Shown: in pieces, positions 24,383 through 32,816 of the stretch
Layout: each line of letters opens with the position of its first letter
How positions within the stretch are numbered: position 1 is the first letter of the stretch
DNA from: Halobacillus kuroshimensis DSM 18393
GTDB taxonomy: Bacteria > Bacillota > Bacilli > Bacillales > Halobacillaceae
DNA length: 64,000 bases
Reading direction: 5' to 3'
NCBI RefSeq assembly: GCF_000425705.1
Contig: NZ_AUDY01000009.1
Location: 124,001-188,000 of the forward strand
Made by a program: the position numbers and the translations under genes
Notes under the pieces: generated by a model
Told to the model about the DNA's origin: nothing
Seen by the model: the letters and a program-made list of their open reading frames with translations, nothing else
The model's database searches: none

Positions 24383-26644
24383 TTGGCGATTCACATCACG
24401 GAAGACAGCCGGCAGTTTCACTTACAGGGAAAAAATATCAGCTACATCATACATGTTCTTAAAAACGGCCAGATCGGCCATCTTTATTATGGAAAGAAAG
24501 TAAGGGACAGGGACGATTTCAGTCATTTGTCCAAGGAGGAATTCCGCGTCACCTCTTCCTATGTCTATGAAGACGATCCAGCATTTTCTCTGGATATGAT
24601 TCCCCAGGACTACCCTGGGTATGGGACATCGGATTACCGGGAGCCGGCTTTTCATATCCGGCAGCCGGACGGATCGAGGATATCGAACTTCGCTTACTCC
24701 TCCCATCGTGTCACTCCGGGAAAGCCTTCGCTTGACGGGCTTCCGGCGACCTATGTGGAGGAAGAATCAGAGGCGGTAACGCTGACCATCACTCTTATGG
24801 ACGACCATACCGGCATGAAGCTTGATTTATTATATACCGTCTATCATGACAAAGATGTTATCGTTCGCTCGGCGCGATTTACAAATGAAGGATCGGTATC
24901 GTACCAGCTGGACAGAGCGTTGAGTGCTTCCATGGACTTTCCGGACAGCAATTTTGAGTGGGTCCAGCTATCCGGCGGATGGTCAAGGGAACGTCACGTG
25001 CATACACAGCCGCTTCATCCGGGCATCCAGAAGATCCAGAGCACCCGGGGCACAAGCAGTGCTCAGCACAATCCGTTCATCGCTGTCCAGCGGCCGGGAA
25101 CGACAGAGCATTATGGGGACGTTTACGGATTCAGTCTCGTGTACAGCGGCAACTTTTCAGGGCAGATTGAAGTCGATCAATATGAGCGGGCACGGGTCAG
25201 TATGGGAATCAATCCATTCGACTTCAGCTGGAAGCTGGAGCCGGGCGGATCGTTCCAGACGCCGGAACTCGTATCTGCTTTTTCATCGCATGGACGCAAC
25301 GGTTTAAGCCATTTGTATCATGATTTGTATCAGAAGCGGCTTGCCCGCGGGCGTTGGCGGGATCAGGAACGTCCGGTGCTCATCAACAACTGGGAGGCCA
25401 CCTATTTCGATTTTGATGAACGGAAGCTTCAATCGATTGCCGAACAGTCCAGCCGTCTGGGTGTCGAGCTTTTTGTCCTCGATGACGGCTGGTTCGGCCG
25501 ACGGAATGACGATACGACGTCGCTGGGCGATTGGTTTGTAGATGAAGCGAAACTGCCGAACGGGTTGAAGCCGCTCGTTGAAAAAGTGAATGAGACAGGG
25601 ATGGCGTTCGGCCTTTGGTTTGAACCGGAGATGGTATCCAAGCAAAGTGAGCTTTATGAAGCGCATCCCGACTGGATTATCCAGGTGGCGGGGAGACATC
25701 CGTCTACAGGCAGGCATCAGCTGGTGCTCGATTTTTCCAACCCGGAAGTCGTGGACTACATCTACGACCGGATGAAAACCATTTTGTCAGAGGCCAACAT
25801 CGAATATGTGAAATGGGATATGAACCGGTATATGACAGAAATCGGATCGGCACGTCTGGCTTCTGATCAGCAGATGGAAGTGCCACACCGGTATATGCTC
25901 GGGGTTTATCATTTGTATGAGCGTCTAACCACAGAGTTTCCACACATTCTTTTTGAGTCGTGTGCAAGCGGAGGGGCCAGATTCGATCCGGGTATGCTGT
26001 ATTACGCACCTCAAGGATGGACGAGTGATGATACCGATGCCGTCGAGCGGCTGGCGATTCAATACGGCACCTCTATGGTCTATCCATTGAGCAGCATGGG
26101 CGCCCATATTTCCGCCGTTCCCAATCATCAGGTGAAACGGGTGACGAGCTTGAAAACGCGCGGCGATGTCGCCTTCTTCGGAGCGTTCGGTTATGAACTG
26201 GATGTAACGAAAATGAACGAGGAAGAAAAAGAACGGATGAGTGAACAGATCACGTTTTATAAACAGCACCGTACTTTGTTCCAGTTTGGTACCTTTTACC
26301 GGCTGACGAGTCCGTTTGAAAAGGGTGGGAATGAAACGGCATGGATGGTCGTATCCGAGGACGGGCAGCGGGCGGTCGCTGCCAGTTATCAAGTGCTGGC
26401 CCGCCCCAATCCGGGCTTCCGCCGGATCCAGCTGACCGGGCTGAATCCGGAGACGGAGTATAAGATCGAAGGCTTGGAACGCACGTATTATGGAGATGAA
26501 CTGATGCATGCCGGCCTGCCGCTGGAGAGCGGATACGATGGTTCGCAGACAGGGGGGCTGGAGGAGTCCGGCGACTTTACTTCCCAGTTGTTCGTCCTGA
26601 CAGCCGTCACGAATTCTACAACAATGGATGAGGTGGAAAAATGA
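24383..26644 (+). CDS. aga: GH36 alpha-galactosidase
   Basis: A 753-residue intracellular alpha-galactosidase of family GH36 (AgaA/RafA type), hydrolysing terminal alpha-1,6-galactose from melibiose, raffinose and related sugars. The nucleophile Asp479 lies in KWDMNRYMTE and the acid-base Asp549 in GWTSDDTDAVERL. ESCASGGARFDPGM and FVLDDGWFGRRNDD are other signatures. The start is TTG 24383, six bases after GGAGGAGGG. It gives the family N-terminus MAIHITEDSRQFHLQGK, whereas an upstream TTG at 24344 has no site. It is the first gene of an operon with galK, galE, galT and the GH42 gene, overlapping galK by four bases. The sequence TGGAAGCGTTTG at 24345 is a weak cre-like match. Confidence 0.95.
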   Translation: MAIHITEDSRQFHLQGKNISYIIHVLKNGQIGHLYYGKKVRDRDDFSHLSKEEFRVTSSYVYEDDPAFSLDMIPQDYPGYGTSDYREPAFHIRQPDGSRISNFAYSSHRVTPGKPSLDGLPATYVEEESEAVTLTITLMDDHTGMKLDLLYTVYHDKDVIVRSARFTNEGSVSYQLDRALSASMDFPDSNFEWVQLSGGWSRERHVHTQPLHPGIQKIQSTRGTSSAQHNPFIAVQRPGTTEHYGDVYGFSLVYSGNFSGQIEVDQYERARVSMGINPFDFSWKLEPGGSFQTPELVSAFSSHGRNGLSHLYHDLYQKRLARGRWRDQERPVLINNWEATYFDFDERKLQSIAEQSSRLGVELFVLDDGWFGRRNDDTTSLGDWFVDEAKLPNGLKPLVEKVNETGMAFGLWFEPEMVSKQSELYEAHPDWIIQVAGRHPSTGRHQLVLDFSNPEVVDYIYDRMKTILSEANIEYVKWDMNRYMTEIGSARLASDQQMEVPHRYMLGVYHLYERLTTEFPHILFESCASGGARFDPGMLYYAPQGWTSDDTDAVERLAIQYGTSMVYPLSSMGAHISAVPNHQVKRVTSLKTRGDVAFFGAFGYELDVTKMNEEEKERMSEQITFYKQHRTLFQFGTFYRLTSPFEKGGNETAWMVVSEDGQRAVAASYQVLARPNPGFRRIQLTGLNPETEYKIEGLERTYYGDELMHAGLPLESGYDGSQTGGLEESGDFTSQLFVLTAVTNSTTMDEVEK

Positions 26645-27810
26645 AGCAGATGATCGAGGCATTTTATGAACAATTTGGAAGCGGGGGAGACATTCAATCG
26701 TTTTTTGCGCCGGGGAGGGTAAACCTGATCGGCGAGCACACCGATTATAACGGGGGGCACGTGTTTCCTTGTGCGCTGAGCGTCGGCACGTATGCGGCCG
26801 CCAGAAAGCGCAGCGATGCGAAATTGAGACTGTATTCGATGAATTTTCCTGAACTTGGTATGATAGAAGCGGACCTGTCTGCGCTCGTTTATGAACAAGA
26901 GCAGGAGTGGGCCAATTATCCCAAAGGTGTCGCAGCTAAAATCAGGGAGGCAGGCTATCCTCTTTCTGAAGGAGCGGATATCGCCTATTACGGAAATATT
27001 CCAAACGGCGCTGGTTTGTCTTCTTCAGCCTCCATTGAACTCGTCACCGGCGTCGTGCTGGATGCCTTTGCCGGACTGGACATCGACCGGGTGGAGCTTG
27101 TGAAGCTTGCTCAAGCGGCGGAGAATGAGTTTGTCGGAGTCAACTGCGGAATCATGGATCAGTTTGCGATAGGCAAGGGAGAGAAGGATCATGCTCTGCT
27201 GTTGAACTGCCAGACGCTGGAGTATCAGAAAACACCGATCCACCTGGAAGAGGAAACGCTCGTCATCGCCAATACAAACAAGCGCAGAGGACTGGCGGAT
27301 TCTAAATACAACGAACGCCGCCGGGAATGTGAAGAAGCCTTGGAGCAGTTAAAGACCGAACTGGAAGCCGTCTATCTTGGCGACATTTCTGTAGAAGATT
27401 TCGAGGCGTATAAACACGTGATTGACGATCCGGTCACACGAAAACGCGCCAAACACGTCATTTACGAAAATGCACGTACAATTGAAGCGGTGCAAAAACT
27501 GAATGCCGGGGATATCAGCGGTTTCGGCCGGCTGATGAATGAATCACACCGTTCACTGCGGGATGATTATGAAGTAACGGGACATGAATTGGATGCTTTA
27601 GTGGAAGCGGCCTGGGAAGAAGGAGCGGTGGGCTCACGGATGACCGGTGCCGGCTTCGGAGGCTGTACCATCAGCATTGTACCTAAAGCGGATATTGAAA
27701 CCTTTAAGGAAAACGTAGGAGAACAGTATTATAAGCAAACCGGTCTTGAAGCGGACTTCTACGTGGTGGAAATCGGCGACGGGGCGAAACGGTTGGAGGA
27801 GGAAGAGTGA
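26641..27810 (+). CDS. galK: galactokinase
   Basis: A 389-residue GHMP kinase that phosphorylates alpha-D-galactose to galactose-1-phosphate, the first step of the Leloir pathway. The galactokinase signature APGRVNLIGEHTDYNGG is near residue 25. The ATP-binding motif IPNGAGLSSSASIE is near residue 120, and GSRMTGAGFGGCTISI is near the C-terminus. The ATG at 26641 overlaps the stop of the alpha-galactosidase gene (ATGA), indicating translational coupling. The length is typical. No anomalies were seen. Confidence 0.97.
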   Translation: MKQMIEAFYEQFGSGGDIQSFFAPGRVNLIGEHTDYNGGHVFPCALSVGTYAAARKRSDAKLRLYSMNFPELGMIEADLSALVYEQEQEWANYPKGVAAKIREAGYPLSEGADIAYYGNIPNGAGLSSSASIELVTGVVLDAFAGLDIDRVELVKLAQAAENEFVGVNCGIMDQFAIGKGEKDHALLLNCQTLEYQKTPIHLEEETLVIANTNKRRGLADSKYNERRRECEEALEQLKTELEAVYLGDISVEDFEAYKHVIDDPVTRKRAKHVIYENARTIEAVQKLNAGDISGFGRLMNESHRSLRDDYEVTGHELDALVEAAWEEGAVGSRMTGAGFGGCTISIVPKADIETFKENVGEQYYKQTGLEADFYVVEIGDGAKRLEEEE

Positions 27811-28799
27811 TGACTGTATTAGTATGTGGAGGCGCCGGATATATCGGCAGCCACGCCGTGGCCCAGCTGCTGGACCGCGGAGAAAAGGTAATCATTGCAG
27901 ACAACCTGCAGAAAGGCCATGAACAGGCCGTTTTGGAGGGGGCTGTTTTATATAACGGGGACTTGCGGGATGAAGACTTCATGAACCGGGTGTTCGAGGA
28001 GAATGATATTGATTCGGTCATTCATTTTGCAGCGGATTCCCTTGTAGGGGAAAGCGTCGAGGACCCGCTGAAATATTACGACAATAACGTATACGGAGCG
28101 GTCTGCCTGTTGAAGGCGATGGCTGCGCATCACGTGAAACGGATCGTCTTTTCTTCCACGGCTGCTGTGTACGGGGAACCGGACCAGGTGCCCATCCAGG
28201 AGGATGACCGCACGTTCCCGACCAACCCATATGGAGAAACGAAGCTTGCGATTGAGAAGATGCTTAAATGGGCTGAACAGGCGCATGGCATCAAGCACGT
28301 GGTGCTCCGCTACTTTAACGTAGCCGGCGCTGATCCGGACGGCCGCATCGGAGAAGATCACCGTCCAGAGACGCATCTCATCCCAATCGTGCTGCAGGTA
28401 GCGCAGGAGAAACGGGAAAAGATCATGATCTTCGGCGATGACTATCCGACCGCAGATGGCACCTGCATCCGTGACTACATCCATGTGACGGATCTTGTGG
28501 ATGCCCACCTGCTGGCGATCGACAAGCTGAAACGTACAGAAGAAAGCGGCATTTATAACCTTGGGAACGGCCAGGGCTTCAGTGTCAAAGAAGTCATCGA
28601 TACCGCCCGCCGTGTAACCGGCCGGGATATTCCTGCCGAAGTGGCTCCACGGCGCGCCGGTGACCCGGCTCAACTTGTCGCATCCTCCGGAAAAGCGATG
28701 GAGGAGCTTGGCTGGACGCCGCAGTATGCTGAACTGGAAACGATGATTCAAACGGCATGGGACTGGTTCCAAAACCATCCCGACGGTTACAACCAATAA
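27810..28799 (+). CDS. galE: UDP-glucose 4-epimerase
   Basis: A 329-residue short-chain dehydrogenase/reductase that interconverts UDP-galactose and UDP-glucose using bound NAD. The Rossmann motif GGAGYIGSH starts at residue 7. The catalytic SSTAAVYG and YGETK (Tyr and Lys) are near residues 125-150. PEVAPRRAGDPAQLVAS-like C-terminal features are present. The start is ATG 27810, overlapping the galK stop by one base and preceded by GGAGGAGG. A GTG one codon earlier is also possible. Besides galactose use, the enzyme can supply UDP-galactose for surface polymers. Confidence 0.97.
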   Translation: MTVLVCGGAGYIGSHAVAQLLDRGEKVIIADNLQKGHEQAVLEGAVLYNGDLRDEDFMNRVFEENDIDSVIHFAADSLVGESVEDPLKYYDNNVYGAVCLLKAMAAHHVKRIVFSSTAAVYGEPDQVPIQEDDRTFPTNPYGETKLAIEKMLKWAEQAHGIKHVVLRYFNVAGADPDGRIGEDHRPETHLIPIVLQVAQEKREKIMIFGDDYPTADGTCIRDYIHVTDLVDAHLLAIDKLKRTEESGIYNLGNGQGFSVKEVIDTARRVTGRDIPAEVAPRRAGDPAQLVASSGKAMEELGWTPQYAELETMIQTAWDWFQNHPDGYNQ

Positions 28800-28820
28800 A
28801 TTGAAGGGCTGGTGAGAGAC

Positions 28821-30320
28821 GTGTCCATTTATCGCAACATTGAACAACTTCTTCAGTACGGATTATCCAAAAAGATGATAGCTGTGTGGGATGTCGATTA
28901 TACCCGCAACCGCCTGTTCCATCTGTTTCAATTGGAAGGGCAACATCCAGAGGAAGCGCCAAAAGAGCCGGTGCCGGGCACTCCTGCAAGCATTTTGGAA
29001 CCGATGCTCGACTATGCAGCAGAGCAGGGGCTGATGGAGGATAACACAACGACAGAACGGGACTTGTTTGATCCGAAGATTATGGACTGTCTCGTTCCAC
29101 GCCCGTCGGAAGTGATCCGCGATTTTTATCACACCTTTGAAAAGCAGGGGCCGGAAGCAGCGACCCGAAACTTCTACCAGCTTTCCAAGGAGGCGCATTA
29201 CATCCGTACCGACCGGATCGCCAAAAACAAACACTGGTACAGCAAAACGGAATACGGCGACCTTGAAATAACGATCAACCTGTCCAAGCCGGAAAAAGAT
29301 CCGAAGGCGATTGCCGCGGCGAAAAACAAAAAAGCCGACAGCTATCCGGACTGTCTGCTCTGTAAGGAGAATGTCGGCTATGCCGGACGTCTCGACCATC
29401 CGGCAAGGGACAACCACCGGGTAATTCCTGTCGATTTGGAAGGCGAGCATTGGTTCCTGCAGTATTCCCCATATGTGTACTACAACGAACATGCCATCGT
29501 TTTATCAAGGGAACACCGACCAATGAGCATCTCTAGAGAAGGGTTCGACCGGCTGCTTGACTTCGTCGATCAGCTGCCCCACTATTTTGTCGGCTCCAAT
29601 GCGGATCTGCCGATTGTCGGCGGCTCGATTTTGAGTCACGATCATTTTCAGGGCGGCCATCATGAATTCCCGATGGCGAAAGCGCTTGTCGAAGAAACCA
29701 TCCATATTCCGGGGTATCAGGACGTGGAAGCCGGAATCGTACGCTGGCCGATGTCTGTGCTGCGTCTGAAGAGCACCGACCGCACACGTCTGGCTGAGCT
29801 TTCCGACCGGATTTTGACGAAGTGGCGCACGTATAGTGATGCGTCGGCGGATATTTATGCCGAAACAAACGGAGAGCCGCATAACACGATTACTCCCATT
29901 GCCCGTTATCGGAACGGGGCTTTTGAAATGGATCTCGTTTTCCGTAACAACCGTACAAGTGACGAGCATCCGATGGGAATTTTTCATCCACATGAGGAAG
30001 TGCATCACATAAAGAAAGAAAACATCGGCCTCATCGAAGTGATGGGACTGGCTGTCCTGCCGGGACGTCTCATTGACGAAATGGAGTCGCTGACCGGCTA
30101 CATCCAACAAGAGGAGCTTCAAGGGAAGGCCCTTGAGGATGAACAAACAGCCAAGCATGTCCCGTGGGCGGAATCCATCCGCTGGGAAAAGGACGATGTA
30201 TGGCCGCAGCTGCAGGAAGAAATCGGGCGCCGTTTTTCAGTCGTGCTGGAGCACGCCGGTGTGTTCAAGCGCACGGAAGAAGGGCAGCAGGCATTCCGCC
30301 GTTTTCTTCAGACGATATAG
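28821..30320 (+). CDS. galT: UDP-glucose--hexose-1-phosphate uridylyltransferase, class II
   Basis: A 499-residue Firmicutes-type (class II) GalT that exchanges galactose-1-P with UDP-glucose to give UDP-galactose and glucose-1-P. Recognisable segments include HPARDNHRVIPVDLEGE, VYYNEHAIVLSREHRPM and GGSILSHDHFQGGHHEFPM, which carries the catalytic His-x-His type site. I prefer GTG 28821, about six bases after a GGTGA, giving MSIYRNIEQLL like other class II enzymes. GTG 28812 is the alternative. It sits 21 bp after galE in the same operon. Class II enzymes are unrelated in length to the E. coli GalT. Confidence 0.95.
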   Translation: MSIYRNIEQLLQYGLSKKMIAVWDVDYTRNRLFHLFQLEGQHPEEAPKEPVPGTPASILEPMLDYAAEQGLMEDNTTTERDLFDPKIMDCLVPRPSEVIRDFYHTFEKQGPEAATRNFYQLSKEAHYIRTDRIAKNKHWYSKTEYGDLEITINLSKPEKDPKAIAAAKNKKADSYPDCLLCKENVGYAGRLDHPARDNHRVIPVDLEGEHWFLQYSPYVYYNEHAIVLSREHRPMSISREGFDRLLDFVDQLPHYFVGSNADLPIVGGSILSHDHFQGGHHEFPMAKALVEETIHIPGYQDVEAGIVRWPMSVLRLKSTDRTRLAELSDRILTKWRTYSDASADIYAETNGEPHNTITPIARYRNGAFEMDLVFRNNRTSDEHPMGIFHPHEEVHHIKKENIGLIEVMGLAVLPGRLIDEMESLTGYIQQEELQGKALEDEQTAKHVPWAESIRWEKDDVWPQLQEEIGRRFSVVLEHAGVFKRTEEGQQAFRRFLQTI

Positions 30321-30341
30321 AATAAAACCAGGAGGACAGCT

Positions 30342-32294
30342 ATGACGTACTTAGGTGTAGATTATTACCCGGAGCACTGGCCGGAGGAAAAGATCGACGA
30401 AGATATTGAAGGCATCAAACAGCTGGGGGCTAACATCGTACGAATCGGTGAATTCGCCTGGCATCTGATGGAGCCCGAGGAAGGAAGGTTTGATTTTTCC
30501 TACTTCGATCAAGTCATTGAAAAGCTGAAGCAGGAGGATTTCCATATCATGTTCGGCACGCCGACGGCAACGTTCCCGGCGTGGCTGGCGGATCAACATC
30601 CTGAGATTTTGTCCGCCGATGAATACGGCCATCCGCGCGTTTTCGGAGGACGCCGGCAGTACTGCTTCAACTCCGACATCTATCGTTCGTATGCCGCAGC
30701 GATTACAAGGAAGGTCGTCGAGCATTATAAGGACGAGCCGGCCATTATCGCTTGGCAGATTGATAACGAGTTCGGACATGAAGGCAGCGATATGTGCTGG
30801 TGTGGGTCGTGTGAAAAGAAATTCCAGACCTATCTGACTGAGAAGTATGACAGCATCGACCAGCTGAACGAGGAGTGGGGAACGATTTTCTGGGGCCAGA
30901 CGTACAACGACTTCTCAGAAATTCCGGTACCGAAGCCGACGATTACGACGCATAACCCGAGTTTGAAGCTCGAGTGGGCGCGCTTCCGTTCTGATTCCTT
31001 GAACGGGTTTGCTCATGAAATGACGGAGATTGTAAAGGAAACAAAAGGTGCGCACCAGCAGGTCACGACGAACGTTTCCGGCGGGTTTTTCTCGAAATGG
31101 TTCGATCACGCAGAAAACCTCCGCCCGATGGACTTTGTCTCCTATGACAACTATCCGGTCTGGGGCGGGCTGGAAGAACCGATTGCACCGGAAGCGATTG
31201 CGATGATGCATGACTTCAACCGAGGGCTCTTGGATAAGAACTATTGGATCGTGGAGGAGCTGATGGGGGCGCAGGGCCATGATGTCATCGGGTACCTGCC
31301 GCGTCCGAACCAGGCGAAAATGTGGTCCTACCAGGCCTTCGCTCACGGCTGTTCCAACCTGCTCTATTTCCGTTGGCACGGGATGACGAAAGGGGCGGAG
31401 CAGTTCTGCTACGGCGTCGTCGATCACGACAATGTGTACGGCCGCAAGTATAAGGAAGTCCAATCGTTGTTCAGCGAAATCAAAGATTATGGCGAGCTGC
31501 TTGATGCACCAATCCAGGCGGATATAGCCGTTCTCTATGATTATGACAACATATGGGCGTGGCGTTCCCAGATTCAGAGCCGCGACTTTGATTTTACCGA
31601 CGAGCTTGTCCGCCTCTATCGTCCTTTTTACAACCAGAATGCAGCAATCGATGTGATCCCGGCGGACCGAGAGTTGTCCAGCTATAAGGTGGTTGTCGTA
31701 CCGGTGATGCACGTGATGGATGAGACGCTTGCCGAGCGGATGAGAACGTTTGTGCAGAACGGAGGGACCGTTCTCTTCTCCTACCGTACAGGGTTGAAAG
31801 GCAAAGACAATAACCTGCGTCTTGGTGAAGTTCAGCCGGGGCTCGTCCGCGATCTCGTCGGCGCCCGGATTGAGGAAATCGAATCGCTCACCAAAGATCA
31901 CCGTCTGAAGCTGCAGGGGGAAGGACGCTTCTCAGAAGTTCCCGGCACCGTCAGCATCTGGCGTGACCTGCTCGTACCGGAAACAGCGGAAGCTCTGTAC
32001 CAGTATACCGATGCTTTTTATGACAGCTATGCGGCTGTTACGAAAAACAGCTTCGGGCAGGGGCATGTGTACTACATCGGCGGCGGACTCAATGAAGAAG
32101 CCCTCGATCGGATTGGTGGGGAAATTACAGAACACCATCAGATTGAAACGATTTCTTCCGACCGCGGAGTCGAAGTGTACCGCCGCAGAAGCGGGGAGGA
32201 CTCCTACTTGTTTGTGATGAACCATACCAGTGAAGAGCAGTGGTTCCATGGAGAGTCGCTGGCACCATTTGAAAGCCGTTTAATCCAGGAATAA
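30342..32294 (+). CDS. GH42 beta-galactosidase
   Basis: A 650-residue family GH42 beta-galactosidase without a signal peptide, so intracellular. The acid-base Glu143 lies in IAWQIDNEFG. The nucleophile is Glu305 or Glu306 in WIVEELMGAQ. A DMCWCGSC cysteine cluster near residue 150 matches the structural zinc site of many GH42 enzymes. The C-terminal part forms the trimerisation and small beta domains of the family. It follows galT by 21 bp with AGGAGG before ATG 30342 and ends the operon. Together with GH36 it lets the cell release galactose from both alpha- and beta-galactosides. GH42 enzymes often prefer plant galacto-oligosaccharides over lactose. Confidence 0.95.
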   Translation: MTYLGVDYYPEHWPEEKIDEDIEGIKQLGANIVRIGEFAWHLMEPEEGRFDFSYFDQVIEKLKQEDFHIMFGTPTATFPAWLADQHPEILSADEYGHPRVFGGRRQYCFNSDIYRSYAAAITRKVVEHYKDEPAIIAWQIDNEFGHEGSDMCWCGSCEKKFQTYLTEKYDSIDQLNEEWGTIFWGQTYNDFSEIPVPKPTITTHNPSLKLEWARFRSDSLNGFAHEMTEIVKETKGAHQQVTTNVSGGFFSKWFDHAENLRPMDFVSYDNYPVWGGLEEPIAPEAIAMMHDFNRGLLDKNYWIVEELMGAQGHDVIGYLPRPNQAKMWSYQAFAHGCSNLLYFRWHGMTKGAEQFCYGVVDHDNVYGRKYKEVQSLFSEIKDYGELLDAPIQADIAVLYDYDNIWAWRSQIQSRDFDFTDELVRLYRPFYNQNAAIDVIPADRELSSYKVVVVPVMHVMDETLAERMRTFVQNGGTVLFSYRTGLKGKDNNLRLGEVQPGLVRDLVGARIEEIESLTKDHRLKLQGEGRFSEVPGTVSIWRDLLVPETAEALYQYTDAFYDSYAAVTKNSFGQGHVYYIGGGLNEEALDRIGGEITEHHQIETISSDRGVEVYRRRSGEDSYLFVMNHTSEEQWFHGESLAPFESRLIQE

Positions 32295-32301
32295 CACGTG
32301 T

Positions 32302-32372
32302 TTAAGGCCCTTCCTTATTAGGAAGGGCCTTAAGCTTGTAGAGAAACCCCTGTTTCTTTACAAGCTTTTTTC
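32302..32372 (+). terminator. double terminator after the gal operon
   Basis: Two consecutive hairpins are present. TTAAGGCCCTTCC / GGAAGGGCCTTAA spans 32302-32333. AAGCTTGTA.AGAAA / TTTCT.TACAAGCTT spans 32332-32367 and is followed by TTTTTT. Confidence 0.88.
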
Positions 32373-32382
32373 TTTCTTACCG

Positions 32383-32503
32383 CCAGGAGCGAAAGCCCCT
32401 TCCCGTTCCGCGGACGAGCGCCCGAGCTTCCTCGCAAAACCAACGCTCGGCGATCTGGGCTCACTCGTTCTTCCGCAGGAGTGGAAGGGGCACCGCTCCT
32501 TGG
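32383..32503 (-). repeat. family B hairpin repeat, copy B5
   Basis: A diverged 121-bp copy in reverse orientation. The arms GCCCCTTCC / GGAAGGGGC and AGGAGCG / CGCTCCT pair. The end boxes CACTCCTGCGGAA and GTCCGCGGAA are kept, while the middle boxes have drifted. Confidence 0.75.
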
Positions 32504-32519
32504 GTGTTCTTTAAAATCG

Positions 32520-32573
32520 AAAAAGACTCTCCTTCACCCAGCTCACCTTTGCTGGATGGAGGAGAGTCTTTTT
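32520..32573. repeat. hairpin flank attached to repeat B5
   Basis: AAAAAGACTCTCC pairs with GGAGAGTCTTTTT, with a nested CAGC/GCTG. Read on the minus strand it contains GTGAAGGAGAGTC just before B5, the same motif that precedes B6 at 52723. The remaining 240 bp up to the Lnt-like gene show nothing recognisable. Confidence 0.6.
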
Positions 32574-32816
32574 CATATTTCGGCAGCCAGCCGTCATCAG
32601 CGTCTGTTATGCCGGCCTCCTCTGCATCGCTTAAAGGTCTTCTCCTCCAACGAACCATCTGCTTTCTCTCCGCTGTTTTTTCCTTTTGAAGAGAACGGCA
32701 GTGATAAGGAAAGATGTCCTTTTCACCATCCATTTCGTCCTTTCCACGGAAAATCGGGGGCGGTTTATTCTCCGGCGGTTTACGATAGAGGCAGCAAAAG
32801 AAAGGGAGTGCGAGAA

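Noticed and set aside
30915-31901. Long antisense frames opposite real genes (for example 30915-31901, 6871-7728, 59786-60736, 16669-17322)
   Set aside because: The sense strand carries well-identified enzymes with motifs and ribosome sites. The antisense products have no recognisable domain and arise from codon bias.
32481-32816. A 112-residue N-terminal extension of the Lnt-like protein
   Set aside because: It crosses a terminator-like hairpin and a repeat flank. The ATG at 32817 has a good ribosome site and a normal membrane-protein N-terminus.
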